Source: Candidatus Rokuibacteriota bacterium | GTDB lineage: Bacteria; Methylomirabilota; Methylomirabilia; Rokubacteriales; JACPHL01 | Assembly (NCBI GenBank): GCA_016188625.1 | Contig: JACPHL010000292.1 | Coordinates: 1-22,013, forward strand | Length of the DNA stretch: 22,013 nucleotides | Direction: 5' to 3' | Shown here: positions 1 through 7,841 of the stretch, in pieces | How the letters are laid out: every line of letters starts with the position of its first letter | How positions within the stretch are numbered: position 1 is the stretch's first letter | Notes under the pieces: generated by a model | What the model saw: the letters and a program-made list of their open reading frames with translations, nothing else | What the model was told of the DNA's origin: nothing | The model's database searches: none | Program-made: the position numbers and the translations under genes

Positions 1-212
1 CCGCGTGCCGAGGGTCAGAGCGCCCGAGCCGCACAGCGTTACTCGGACAGGCCCCCTAGTCAGCGGACGTCGGACGGGTGGCGCGCCGGGCGGGGCGCCC
101 CACGAGGCGAGCCGGGGGACCCCACACCGGGCGGGGGTGGCGAGCCGAGTGGGGCTGCCCGGCGCGACAGGACCCGTCCGCCTCGCGGGAAGCCGTTCAT
201 AAATGATCGCGG
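1..212. other. Non-coding left-edge region with degenerate GC-rich repeats
   Basis: No convincing gene lies here. The only open frame on the plus strand (65 codons from position 5) is rich in Arg, Gly and Pro, has no recognisable domain and looks like chance in GC-rich DNA. The region holds an imperfect direct repeat: 76-101 and 135-160 match at 21 of 26 positions, and a partial third copy sharing the core GGCGAGCCG lies at 106-114. A small dyad (GCCG..TCAT aa ATGA..CGGC, 192-213) touches the stop codon of the minus-strand hydratase gene, but no T-run follows it, so it is not called a terminator. Confidence 0.5.
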
Positions 213-983
213 CTATCGGTGTTTCCAGGCCGGGGGGCGCTTCTCCACGAAGGCGCGCAGGCCTTCCCCGGCGTCCTCGGTCTCGATCAGCTCGTCCACG
301 TAGAGCGCCTCCAGCCGGGCGAGCGAGGCCTCGAAGTCGTCCGGCCTCGCCGCGCGGAGCGCGCGCTTCGTGAGCCGGAGGACGACCGCGCTCTTGTCGG
401 CGAACCCGGCCACCGCGGCGGCCACGGCCGCCTCCAGCTCGGCCGGGGGCACGACCCGGTCCACGAGCCCGATCCGCTCCGCCTCCCGGGCCGGGATGAC
501 GTCGCCCGAGCACAGGAGCTGGAGCGCCCGCGCCGGTCCGACCCGGGCCGGGTAGCAGAGCGCCGCGATCGGGGGGAAGACGCCCACCTTGATCTCCGGC
601 TGGCCCACCGTGGCGGTCTCGCTGGCGATGACCAGATCGCAGAAGATCGCCAGCTCCGCCCCGCCTCCGAGGGCCGGCCCCTGCACGGCCGCCACCGTGG
701 GGCAGTCGAGGGCGTGCAGGCGGCGGAAGATCTGGTGGAAGGCGGTCAGCATCGGCTTCACCCGGTCTCCCATGTGGTCCTCGACGGCGACGCCGGCGGA
801 GAAGGCGCGGCCCTCGGCGGCGAGGACGAGCGCCCGGAGCGTGGGCCGGCCGGCGACCTCGTCGAGGGCGGCGTTCAGCTCCTCAATCATCGCGATGGTG
901 AGGATGTTGAGGGGCGGGCGGGCCAGGGTGATGCGGGCGACGTCGCCCGCGATGTCGGTGCGGACCTGCCGGTCACTGCTCAC
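213..983 (-). CDS. Enoyl-CoA hydratase/isomerase family protein, possibly cyclohexadienoyl-CoA hydratase-like
   Basis: This is a crotonase-fold enzyme of 256 residues, the normal family length. Its oxyanion-hole segments are FSAGVAVEDH (61-70) and GPALGGGAE (102-110). Both hydratase glutamates are visible: E110 in GGGAE and E130 in GQPEI, so real hydration activity is likely. The segment after E130, KVGVFPPIA, replaces the usual GTIPGAGG; from memory this variant occurs in cyclohexa-1,5-dienecarbonyl-CoA hydratases of benzoyl-CoA degradation, which would fit the neighbouring oxidoreductase and ligase. The start is GTG at 983 because GGAGGT sits 6 bases upstream; an in-frame start at 1082 would add 33 residues that do not look like the family. 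It is divergent from the oxidoreductase operon. The family is certain; the substrate is inferred. Confidence 0.88.
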   Translation of the reverse strand: MSSDRQVRTDIAGDVARITLARPPLNILTIAMIEELNAALDEVAGRPTLRALVLAAEGRAFSAGVAVEDHMGDRVKPMLTAFHQIFRRLHALDCPTVAAVQGPALGGGAELAIFCDLVIASETATVGQPEIKVGVFPPIAALCYPARVGPARALQLLCSGDVIPAREAERIGLVDRVVPPAELEAAVAAAVAGFADKSAVVLRLTKRALRAARPDDFEASLARLEALYVDELIETEDAGEGLRAFVEKRPPAWKHR

Positions 984-1325
984 TGGACGACCTCCGGCTT
1001 CCGGTTCGCGTCCTCCTACGGAGGGGCGCTCTGGACGGGGCGTCACCTTTACATTTGGGCGTCGTTGCCGGCTCAAGTCCATGAGCCGTCTGGATCAATT
1101 TGCTGGAGCACACGACGCACGGCGCGGACGACGCGGTCCGGCAAGGCCCGCAGCTCCCCCCCGATTTGGGACGAATGCGCTAGACAAATGATGCGGACGA
1201 TGCATTTACAACGCGCGAACCCACGGCCTACTGTGACTGGTGGACCGCCGCGAATCCTTCCTCGGGCTCGGCTTCCGCCGCGGGCCGACGGTCCAGATGG
1301 GTCGGCCCGTCTGACGGCGACGGGG
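984..1325. other. Divergent intergenic region with possible operators
   Basis: These 342 bases separate the minus-strand hydratase from the plus-strand oxidoreductase operon and must contain both promoters. The minus-strand promoter is listed separately. For the plus strand only a weak candidate is seen: TAGACA at 1181-1186, then a 17-base spacer and an A/T-rich stretch around 1204-1210. An inverted repeat AAATG-N12-CATTT lies at 1186-1207, overlapping that weak promoter, and ATTTGGG occurs at both 1053-1059 and 1164-1170. These could be sites for a shared regulator, but no regulator gene is present and the repeats are short. Confidence 0.4.
1048..1076 (-). promoter_or_regulatory. Predicted sigma70-type promoter for the hydratase gene
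   Basis: Read on the minus strand, TTGAGC (1076-1071, 4 of 6 to TTGACA) is followed by a 17-base spacer and TGTAAA (1053-1048, 4 of 6 to TATAAT). This puts transcription start near 1041, about 58 bases before the GTG at 983. It is one of few A/T-containing patches in the intergenic region. It is predicted by pattern only. Confidence 0.4.
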
Positions 1326-1877
1326 ATGTTGGAGATCCGCATCCACGGGCGGGGCGGCCAGGGCGCCCAGGTCGGGTGCCAGATCCTGGCCGAGGCCTTC
1401 TTCCGGGCCGGCCTCTGGGTGCAGGCCTTCGCCGCCTACGGCGGCGAGCGTCGCGGGGCCCCCGTGACCGCCTTTCTCCGGATCGACGACCGGCCGATCC
1501 GCATCCGGTGCGACATCGAGCAGCCGCACCACGCCCTGGTGCTCGACCGGACCCTGCTCGCCGAGCCGGCCCTGACTGGACCCCTTCGGCCCGGCGGCGT
1601 CCTGGTCGTCAACAGCCCCGAGGGTCCGCTCCCCGGGCCGCCCCGGGCCGGGCGCGTGGTGAGGGTGGACGCCACGGCGATCGCGCAGGCGCACGGGCTC
1701 GGCGCGATCGTGGCGACCGCCGTCCTGGGCGCCTTCGCCGGGGCCACGGGGCTGGTCGCCCTCGAGGACCTCCGGGCCGCCGTCGAGCAGGGGAGCCCGG
1801 CGCGAAGGCGCGAGAACGTCGAGGCCTGCGCCGAGGGGTACCTCGCGGCGGCCGGCCTCGCGCGGGTGGGGGCGTAG
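1326..1877 (+). CDS. 2-oxoacid:acceptor oxidoreductase, gamma subunit (PadE-like)
   Basis: This 183-residue protein is the gamma domain of the pyruvate:ferredoxin oxidoreductase superfamily. It opens with the family signature: IRIHGRGGQGAQ (4-15) followed by a helix and the AYGGERRGAPV segment (38-47). In the multi-subunit enzymes this subunit contributes to CoA binding beside the TPP active site. Position 1326 (ATG) is chosen because the family begins within a few residues of the IxIxGxGGQG motif; the frame stays open far upstream, but that sequence is antisense to the hydratase and Arg/Pro/Gly-rich. The ribosome site is only a G-rich stretch. The next gene starts 3 bases after the stop, and all four subunits form one operon. 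Gene order and the partner subunits suggest the phenylglyoxylate-type branch over pyruvate, but specificity cannot be read from sequence. Confidence 0.9.
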   Translation: MLEIRIHGRGGQGAQVGCQILAEAFFRAGLWVQAFAAYGGERRGAPVTAFLRIDDRPIRIRCDIEQPHHALVLDRTLLAEPALTGPLRPGGVLVVNSPEGPLPGPPRAGRVVRVDATAIAQAHGLGAIVATAVLGAFAGATGLVALEDLRAAVEQGSPARRRENVEACAEGYLAAAGLARVGA

Positions 1878-1879
1878 GG

Positions 1880-3526
1880 ATGTCGGTCGACCTCGGCCCC
1901 GCGCGCCCGCTCGGCTGGTCGGAGCCGGGACGCACGACGCTCGAGATCCCCACGGGGGGCTGGCGCACGCGCCGCCCGGTCTACGTCGAGGCCCGAGCCC
2001 CATGCGCGGCCGCCTGCCCCGCGGGGGAGCCCGTGCCCCGCTGGGTGGAGCGCGCCCGGCAGGGCGACTACGCGGGCGCCTGGGCGCTCGTCCGGGAGGC
2101 GAACCCCTTCCCCGCCGTCACCGGACGCGTCTGCGCGCACCCCTGCGAGGCCGCCTGCCACCGCTGGGACCACGACGGCGCCGTGGCGGTCCACGCCCTC
2201 GAACGGTTCGTGGGGGACTGGGGCCTGGCCCACGGGCGTCCCGCGCCGCCGGCCGCGCGGCGGCCCGAGCGCGTCGCGGTGGTCGGCGGCGGACCGGCCG
2301 GCCTGAGCTGCGCCTATCACCTGGGCCGGCTCGGCTACCGGGTCACGGTCTACGAGCGCATGCCCGCGCTCGGCGGCCTCCTCCGCTACGGGATCCCGGC
2401 CTACCGCCTCCCCCGGGCGGTCCTCGACCGCGAGATCGACTCGATCCTCGGGCTCGGCCTGGAGGTGCGCACGGGGACGGCCGTGGGCCGGGACGTCCCC
2501 TGGGAGGCCCTCGACGGCTACGACGCCGTGTTCCTCGCGGTCGGCGCCGGCATCCCGCTGCGGCTCGGGGTCCCCGGGGAGGACCACCCGGCCGTCGGCG
2601 ACGGCCTCGCCTTCCTCCGCGCGGTCAACACCGGGTCCCGCCCGGCCCCGGGCGGCCGCGTGGTGGTGGTCGGCGGCGGCAGCACCGCGATGGACGTCGC
2701 CCGCACCGCCCTGCGGCTCGGGGCCCGCTCGGTGACGGTCCTCGCCCTGGAAGCCCGCGAGGCGATGCCGGCGGCGCCCGACGAGGTGGAGCAGGCGCTC
2801 GCCGAGGGGGTCGAGATCCGGAACGGGGTCGGCGTGCGGGCGTTCGTCGAGAAGGACGGGTGCCTCTGCGGGGTGGAGGTGAGCGCCGCGACGCTCGAGC
2901 AGGCGCCGGACGGGACGGTCCGCCCGGTGTTCCTCCCGGGCCCGAGCGGCATCCTCGAGACCGACACCACTCTGCTGGCGATCGGCCAGCGGCCCGACCC
3001 GGCGTCTCTCGTCGCGGCGGAGGCCGGCGGGGCGGGGGGCCCCGTCCGCTACGCCGGCGGCGACATGGCCTCGGGCTTCCGCACGGTGAGCCACGCCATC
3101 GGCGCCGGGGCGGGCGCGGCCCGCCTGATCCACGCCCGGCTCGCCGGAGTCCCTCCAGAGGCGGCGGCCGATCTCCCGGGGTGGGTCGCCGCGCGGCCGG
3201 CGCACGTGGTCACGCTCGACGAGATCCGCCTCGACGCCTTCCCGCGCGCCCCCCGCTGCCCGCGCCCGCACCGGGCGGCGGCCCGCCCGGCGGGCTTCAC
3301 CGAGGTCGTCCCCGGGCTCGACGAGGCCGCCGCTCGGGAGGAGGCGCGCCGCTGCCTCACCTGCGGCCGGTGCGTGGCCTGCGACGTCTGCCTCCTCGCC
3401 TGCCCCGACATGGCGATCCGCCGGGTGGACGGCGGCTACGCCGTCGCGAGCGAGTACTGCAAGGGGTGCGGGCTCTGCGCCCGGGAGTGCCCGCGGGGCG
3501 CCCTCCAGATGGGGGCCGAGCGATGA
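1880..3526 (+). CDS. Fused FAD/NAD(P) oxidoreductase and 2x[4Fe-4S] ferredoxin subunit of the 2-oxoacid oxidoreductase (PadH+PadF-like)
   Basis: This 548-residue electron-transfer subunit has four parts. Residues ~35-115 are a GltD/dihydropyrimidine-dehydrogenase type [4Fe-4S] domain with C42, C46, C85, C89 and C93. An FAD Rossmann motif GGGPAG lies at 136-141 with the YERMPALGGLLRYGIP segment after it. A second nucleotide-binding motif GGGSTAMDVAR (265-275) fits NAD(P)H. The C-terminus is a bacterial ferredoxin: C498-X2-C501-X2-C504-X3-C508-P and C527-X2-C530-X2-C533-X3-C537-P. In phenylglyoxylate:NAD oxidoreductase these roles are split between PadH and PadF; here they are one chain. The inferred path is TPP site to ferredoxin clusters to FAD to NAD(P)+. 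The alpha gene overlaps its stop codon (ATGA), supporting stoichiometric production. Confidence 0.88.
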   Translation: MSVDLGPARPLGWSEPGRTTLEIPTGGWRTRRPVYVEARAPCAAACPAGEPVPRWVERARQGDYAGAWALVREANPFPAVTGRVCAHPCEAACHRWDHDGAVAVHALERFVGDWGLAHGRPAPPAARRPERVAVVGGGPAGLSCAYHLGRLGYRVTVYERMPALGGLLRYGIPAYRLPRAVLDREIDSILGLGLEVRTGTAVGRDVPWEALDGYDAVFLAVGAGIPLRLGVPGEDHPAVGDGLAFLRAVNTGSRPAPGGRVVVVGGGSTAMDVARTALRLGARSVTVLALEAREAMPAAPDEVEQALAEGVEIRNGVGVRAFVEKDGCLCGVEVSAATLEQAPDGTVRPVFLPGPSGILETDTTLLAIGQRPDPASLVAAEAGGAGGPVRYAGGDMASGFRTVSHAIGAGAGAARLIHARLAGVPPEAAADLPGWVAARPAHVVTLDEIRLDAFPRAPRCPRPHRAAARPAGFTEVVPGLDEAAAREEARRCLTCGRCVACDVCLLACPDMAIRRVDGGYAVASEYCKGCGLCARECPRGALQMGAER

Positions 3527-4710
3527 CCGCGCAGGCGGCCCTGGGCCACCGGCCGACCCGCATGCTCCTGACGGGCGACCACGCCGTCGCGTACGGCGCC
3601 CTCCGGGCGCAGCCGCACGTGATCCCGGTGTACCCCATCACGCCCCAGACGCCCGTCCTGGAGAAGCTCGTGGAGCTCGCCGAGGCGGGGGAGCTGCGCG
3701 GCGACCTGATGACGGTGGAGAGCGAGCACTCGGCGATGGCCGCGTGCATCGCGGCCTCCCTGGCGGGCGCGCGGGTGTTCACGGCGACGGCCTCGCAGGG
3801 CCTGGCCCTCATGCACGAGATGCTCCACTACGCGGCGGGCGCCCGCGCCCCGGTCGTGATGGTCAACGTGAACCGGACCCTCGCCTCGCCGTGGGGCTTC
3901 TGGGCGGACCAGACCGACAGCCTCGCGCAGCGCGACACCGGCTGGATCCAGCTCTACTGCGAGTCGGCCCAGGAGGCGCTCGACACGGTCCTCCACGCCT
4001 TCCGCGTGGCGGAGGCCGTGCTGCTGCCCGCCATGGTGGTCATCGAGGCCGTGTACGTCTCCCACACCCTGGAGCCGGTCGAGGTGCCGGAGCCCGCGCT
4101 GGTGGCCCGGTTCCTGCCCCCGTTCACGCCGACGCTGCGGCTCGACCCCGCCCGGCCGCGGGGCGTCGGCGGGACGGCGACGCCGGCGCAGTGGCGGGGG
4201 AACCGGCTGGCCATGACGGCTGCCATGGACCGCGCCCTCGAGGAGGTCGAGACGGCCGGGCGCCTCTGGGGAGGGCTGACGGGACGGGCTTCCGCCGCGG
4301 CGGAGGCGTACCGCGCCGCCGACGCCGAGGTCCTGCTGGTGACCGCCGGCTCGATCGCCGGGACGGCCCGCGAGGCGGTGGATCGGCTCCGGGAGGAGGG
4401 CATCCCGGCGGGGCTCGTCCGGCTCCGCCTCTTCCGGCCGTTCCCGGCCGGCGAGGTGACGGCGCGCCTGCGCGGCGCCCGGCGGATCGCCGTGCTCGAC
4501 CGCAACTGCTCGGTCGGCAGCGGCGGCATCTTCGCCCAGGAGGTCCGCGCCGCCCTCCAGGTCGCCCTCGACGGCCCCCCGCCCGTGCTCTCCTACCTCC
4601 TCGGGCTCGGCGGGATCAACGTCTCCGTCGAGCGCGTGATCCAGGTCGGGCGCGACGCCCTGCGGCGCCCGCTCCCCTGCCCCGGGCCGATCCTCGAGGA
4701 GGCCCTGTGA
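3523..4710 (+). CDS. 2-oxoacid:acceptor oxidoreductase, alpha subunit (PadG-like)
   Basis: This is the 395-residue alpha subunit of a pyruvate:ferredoxin oxidoreductase-type enzyme. Family landmarks are GDHAVAYGALRA (18-29), YPITPQTP (37-44), VESEHSAMAACIAASLAGARVFTATASQG (65-93), and the block DQTDSLAQRDTGWIQLY further on, which belongs to the half of the active site that contacts TPP and the 2-oxo acid. The C-terminal third is the transketolase-like domain (AEVLLVTAGSIAGTAREAV and a conserved RLFRPFP stretch). Start ATG 3523 overlaps the upstream stop as ATGA; the beta gene overlaps its own stop as GTGA, so translation is coupled. With the beta subunit it would decarboxylate a 2-oxo acid to an acyl-CoA. 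Pyruvate, indolepyruvate and phenylglyoxylate enzymes cannot be told apart with certainty here; the neighbouring PaaK-type ligase favours an aryl substrate. Confidence 0.9.
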   Translation: MTAQAALGHRPTRMLLTGDHAVAYGALRAQPHVIPVYPITPQTPVLEKLVELAEAGELRGDLMTVESEHSAMAACIAASLAGARVFTATASQGLALMHEMLHYAAGARAPVVMVNVNRTLASPWGFWADQTDSLAQRDTGWIQLYCESAQEALDTVLHAFRVAEAVLLPAMVVIEAVYVSHTLEPVEVPEPALVARFLPPFTPTLRLDPARPRGVGGTATPAQWRGNRLAMTAAMDRALEEVETAGRLWGGLTGRASAAAEAYRAADAEVLLVTAGSIAGTAREAVDRLREEGIPAGLVRLRLFRPFPAGEVTARLRGARRIAVLDRNCSVGSGGIFAQEVRAALQVALDGPPPVLSYLLGLGGINVSVERVIQVGRDALRRPLPCPGPILEEAL

Positions 4711-5606
4711 TCGACCGCCTGCTCCCGGGCCACGCCTCCTGCCCCGGCTGCGCCGTGGCCCTGGCCGTCCGCTACGTGCTGCAGGGCCTCCCCGACCGCG
4801 CGGTCCTGGTCGTCCCGCCCTCGTGCATCGCCGTGCTGATGGGGCCGCTCCCGCTCAGCTCGACGACGCTCCCCGTGCTCCAGACCGCCTTCGAGACCGC
4901 CGCCGCGGCGGCCGCCGGCCTCGCGCGGGCCTATCGCGCCCTCGGCGAGGACGTCACGGTGGTCTGCCTGGCCGGGGACGGCGGCACCTACGACATCGGC
5001 CTCCAGGCCCTGTCCGGCGCGGCCGAGCGCGACGAGGACTTCCTGTACGTCTGCTTCGACAACGAGGCGTACCAGAACACGGGAAACCAGAAGTCGTCCG
5101 CCACCCCCTGGGGCGCCCGGACGACGTCGACGCCCCGCGGGAAGACCACGCGGAAGAAGGAGATCGTCGAGATCCTCGCCGCCCACCGGATCCCCTACGC
5201 CGCGACCGCGTCCCCGGCCTACCGCGACGACCTCCTCGCCAAGGTGAGGCGGGCCCTGGGGCTCCACGGCACCCGGTTCCTGAACGTGACGTGCCCCTGC
5301 GTGCCCGGCTGGGGGATCGGCGAGGACGCCTCGCTGCGGGTCGGCCGCCTGGGCGTCGAGTCCCGCGCCGTGCCGCTCTACGAGGTCGAGGACGGCACGC
5401 GGTATCGCATCACGCACCGGCCTGCCGGCATTCCAGTGGGCGACTACCTCCGCGCCCAGTCCCGCTACGCCCACCTGACGGCCGACCAGGTGGCCGCGAT
5501 CCAGGCCGAGGTGGAGCGGCGGTGGGAGGACCTGGTAGAGCGGTGCGAGCGCGTGAACGGCCCGGCCGCCGTGGACCGGGCCGAGGCGCGCGTCCCCGCG
5601 AGCTGA
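4707..5606 (+). CDS. 2-oxoacid:acceptor oxidoreductase, beta subunit, TPP-binding (PadI-like)
   Basis: This 299-residue subunit binds thiamine diphosphate and one [4Fe-4S] cluster. The TPP motif begins at GDGGTYDIG (90-98) and closes with the asparagine of FDNEAYQNTGNQ (117-128). Likely cluster ligands are C12 and C15 (SCPGC), C40 (PSCIA) and one of C196/C198 (TCPCVPGW), the arrangement of PFOR-type beta subunits. The TPWGARTTSTPRGK stretch (133-146) and the tail rich in YEVEDG/YRITHRP are also typical. The GTG start overlaps the alpha stop codon (GTGA) and has GAGGAGG four bases upstream. It completes a gamma-epsilon/delta-alpha-beta operon. No cysteine or TPP residue expected for the family appears to be missing. 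Confidence 0.9.
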   Translation: MIDRLLPGHASCPGCAVALAVRYVLQGLPDRAVLVVPPSCIAVLMGPLPLSSTTLPVLQTAFETAAAAAAGLARAYRALGEDVTVVCLAGDGGTYDIGLQALSGAAERDEDFLYVCFDNEAYQNTGNQKSSATPWGARTTSTPRGKTTRKKEIVEILAAHRIPYAATASPAYRDDLLAKVRRALGLHGTRFLNVTCPCVPGWGIGEDASLRVGRLGVESRAVPLYEVEDGTRYRITHRPAGIPVGDYLRAQSRYAHLTADQVAAIQAEVERRWEDLVERCERVNGPAAVDRAEARVPAS

Positions 5607-5710
5607 TGCAGACGGCCGTCGGGACCCCGTGGGCGCCGGTTCGCGCCGCCCGGCGCGGGACCGCCGCCGCCGGCCCGTCGGCCAACGACGTCATCGGCGT
5701 GCCCCACTGA
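5606..5710 (+). CDS. Possible 34-residue ORF coupled to the beta subunit (doubtful)
   Basis: An ATG overlaps the stop codon of the beta gene (TGATG) and opens a 34-codon frame ending SANDVIGVPH. Almost every third codon position is G or C, as in the real genes here, but in DNA this GC-rich that is weak support. There is no Shine-Dalgarno sequence of its own, so translation would depend on re-initiation. No domain, membrane segment or known family is recognised. It may equally be untranslated spacer before the transporter genes. Confidence 0.2.
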   Translation: MQTAVGTPWAPVRAARRGTAAAGPSANDVIGVPH

Positions 5711-5758
5711 CGCGGGCGCGCCCGGCACGCTGTGCCGCCAGAAAGGAGAGGAGGCGCC

Positions 5759-6952
5759 ATGGACATCCGCAAGCTCGTCCCGGTCGCCCTGCTGCTCGGC
5801 ATCCTGGCTCTAGGGGTGCGCACCGCCTGGGCCCAGGAGTTCCGCATCGGCTTCGTCGCCGCCATCACCGGGCCGGCCTCGAGTCTCGGGGGGCCGGAGC
5901 GGGACGTGGCGGTGATGCTCCAGAAGGAGCTCGACGCCGCGGGCGGGCTCCCGGGGCCCGACGGCAGGAAGCGCACCGTCAAGATCATCATCCACGACGA
6001 CCAGTCCAAGGCCGACGAGACCGTCAAGGCCGTCAAGAAGCTCATCGCCGACGACAAGGTGCACGCCGTCATCGCCTCCAGCCAGAGCCCGACGAGCCTC
6101 GCGGTCATCCCCATCGTCACCGAGGCCCGGGTGCCCCTGATCTCCATGGCCTCGAGCCACGCCATCGTCACGCCCGTCAAGGACCGCTACTGGGTCTTCA
6201 AGACGCCCCAGTCGAACATCCACGTGGCCGTCCACCAGGTGGGGTACCTCAAGGCCAAGGGGGTCAAGAAGATCGCCAGCCTGTACGTCAACGACGCCTT
6301 CGGGGAGGACTCGCGCCGCGGCCTCGCGGAGATGCTCAAGGGCACGGGCATCGAGGCCGTCTACGAGGACAAGTTCGAGCACGCCGACAAGGACATGACG
6401 CCCCAGCTCACCCGGGTCCGCGCCAGCGGCGCCGAGGTCCTGATCGTCCACGCGATCCCGCCCTCGGCGTCCATCATCACCAAGAACTTCCGCGACCTGG
6501 GGCTCCCGATCCCCCTCATCCACAACCACGGCGTCGGGAACAAGCCCTTCATCGACCTCGCGGGCGGCGCGGCCGAGGGGGTGATCTTCCCCATCGGCAA
6601 GATGCTGGTGGCCGAGGAGCTGCCGGCCGCCGATCCCCAGAAGAAGGCGCTGCTGGACTTCATCGCCTGGTACGAGAAGGGCACCGGCAAGCCGCGGAGC
6701 ACCTTCGCCGGCCACGGCTGGGACGCGCTCCAGATGCTCTTCCCCATCCTGGCCAGCCTCCCGCCCGACCTCCCGCTGGAGCAGGCGCGGGTCCGGATCC
6801 GTGACGGGCTGGAGCAGACCCGGAACTTCGTGGGCACCGGCGGGATCTTCACCATGTCCGCCGAGGACCACGTCGGGCTGGACGAGCGCTCCATGGTGCT
6901 CGTCCGCATCGAGGGCGGCAAGTGGAAGTACTTCCCGCGCGAGAAGTGGTAA
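5759..6952 (+). CDS. ABC transporter substrate-binding protein, branched-chain amino acid/aromatic acid type (LivJ-like)
   Basis: This is a 397-residue periplasmic binding protein of the Peripla_BP_6 (Leu/Ile/Val-binding) family. A signal peptide is clear: basic MDIRK, a hydrophobic core at about 6-22 and an AWA/QEF cleavage site after residue 25. The mature protein begins FRIGFVAAITGPASSLGG, the family's usual first strand and ligand loop, and contains PLISMASSHAI and YVNDAFGEDSRRG segments typical of the two lobes. The ATG at 5759 is chosen because AGGAGAGGAGG lies just upstream; an in-frame GTG at 5732 has no such site and would spoil the signal peptide. It starts the transporter gene set. 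Relatives bind amino acids but also benzoate, phenylpropanoids and other acids, so the aromatic-acid role is inferred only from the neighbours. Confidence 0.92.
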   Translation: MDIRKLVPVALLLGILALGVRTAWAQEFRIGFVAAITGPASSLGGPERDVAVMLQKELDAAGGLPGPDGRKRTVKIIIHDDQSKADETVKAVKKLIADDKVHAVIASSQSPTSLAVIPIVTEARVPLISMASSHAIVTPVKDRYWVFKTPQSNIHVAVHQVGYLKAKGVKKIASLYVNDAFGEDSRRGLAEMLKGTGIEAVYEDKFEHADKDMTPQLTRVRASGAEVLIVHAIPPSASIITKNFRDLGLPIPLIHNHGVGNKPFIDLAGGAAEGVIFPIGKMLVAEELPAADPQKKALLDFIAWYEKGTGKPRSTFAGHGWDALQMLFPILASLPPDLPLEQARVRIRDGLEQTRNFVGTGGIFTMSAEDHVGLDERSMVLVRIEGGKWKYFPREKW

Positions 6953-6953
6953 C

Positions 6954-7841
6954 GTGGCCGGTCCCGAGCAGCTGCTCCAGCTGGTCCTGGTGGGGCTCAC
7001 CCAGGGGGCCATCTACGCCCTGATCGCCCTGGGCTTCGTCACCATCTACAACGTGACGGGCGTCATCAACTTCGCCCAGGGCGAGTTCGCCATGCTCGGG
7101 GCCATGCTCATGGTCTCGCTGGCGCCGCTGGGGTTGCCGACGCCGGCGGCGTTCTTCCTGGCGGTGGCGGGGGTGGTGGTGGTGGGCGGGGGGGTCGAGC
7201 GGCTGGCGATCCACCCCGCCCGCCGGGCCTCCGTCGTCACCCTGATCATCATCACCATCGGGGCCGACATCGTCCTGCGCGGCCTGGCCCTGCTCGCGTG
7301 GGGCACCGACCCCCTGCCGCTCGCCCCGTTCTCGGCCGGGCCGCCGCTCACCTTCGGCGGGGCCTTCATCACCCGGCAGGCGCTCTGGATCCTGGGGACG
7401 ACCGCCGTCACCCTGGCGGCGCTCTACGCCTTCTTCGAGTACACCTACCCCGGCAAGACCGTCCGCGCCTGCGCCATCAACCGGCTCGCCGCCCGGCTCA
7501 GCGGGATCTCCCCCGAGCGCATGTCGCTCCTGGCCTTCTGCCTCGCCGCCGCCCTGGGAGGGGTCGGCGGGGTGGTCATCGCCCCCCTGACGCTGGTCTC
7601 CTATGACATGGGGCTGTACCTCGGGCTTCGCGGCTTCGTCGCAGCCGTCATGGGAGGCCTGGTGAGCGCGCCGGGGGCCGTGGCCGGGGCGCTGCTCCTC
7701 GGGATCCTCGAGGCCCTCGTCGCGGGGATCTGGAAGGCCGCCTACAAGGAGGCGGCCGCCTTCCTCGTCCTCTTCGTGATCCTCCTGCTCCGGCCCCAGG
7801 GGCTCTTCACCCGGGCCGTCGCGCGCCAGGCGGGGCTGTGA
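6954..7841 (+). CDS. livH: Branched-chain-type ABC transporter permease (LivH-like)
   Basis: This is a 295-residue inner-membrane permease of the LivH family. The hallmark N-terminus is present (GLTQGAIYALIALGFVTIYNVTGVINFAQGEF, about 14-45), followed by several long hydrophobic segments (roughly 47-85, 94-116, 145-161, 191-213, 226-256 and 265-280). The cytoplasmic coupling loop toward the ATPases is around 168-186 (GKTVRACAINRLAARLSGI). GTG at 6954 starts one base after the livJ-like stop; its ribosome site is weak, so translation may depend on the upstream gene. The end overlaps the livM start as GTGA. Length and motifs are normal, with no sign of damage, unlike livG further on. Confidence 0.92.
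   Translation: MAGPEQLLQLVLVGLTQGAIYALIALGFVTIYNVTGVINFAQGEFAMLGAMLMVSLAPLGLPTPAAFFLAVAGVVVVGGGVERLAIHPARRASVVTLIIITIGADIVLRGLALLAWGTDPLPLAPFSAGPPLTFGGAFITRQALWILGTTAVTLAALYAFFEYTYPGKTVRACAINRLAARLSGISPERMSLLAFCLAAALGGVGGVVIAPLTLVSYDMGLYLGLRGFVAAVMGGLVSAPGAVAGALLLGILEALVAGIWKAAYKEAAAFLVLFVILLLRPQGLFTRAVARQAGL

Noticed and set aside
1-202. 65-codon open frame on the plus strand
   Set aside because: It has Arg/Gly/Pro-rich composition, no ribosome site and no motif, and it lies over degenerate repeats.
219-1325. Long upstream extension of the gamma subunit frame, up to 552 codons from position 219
   Set aside because: It is antisense to the hydratase gene, Arg/Pro/Gly-rich, and the gamma family begins at 1326.
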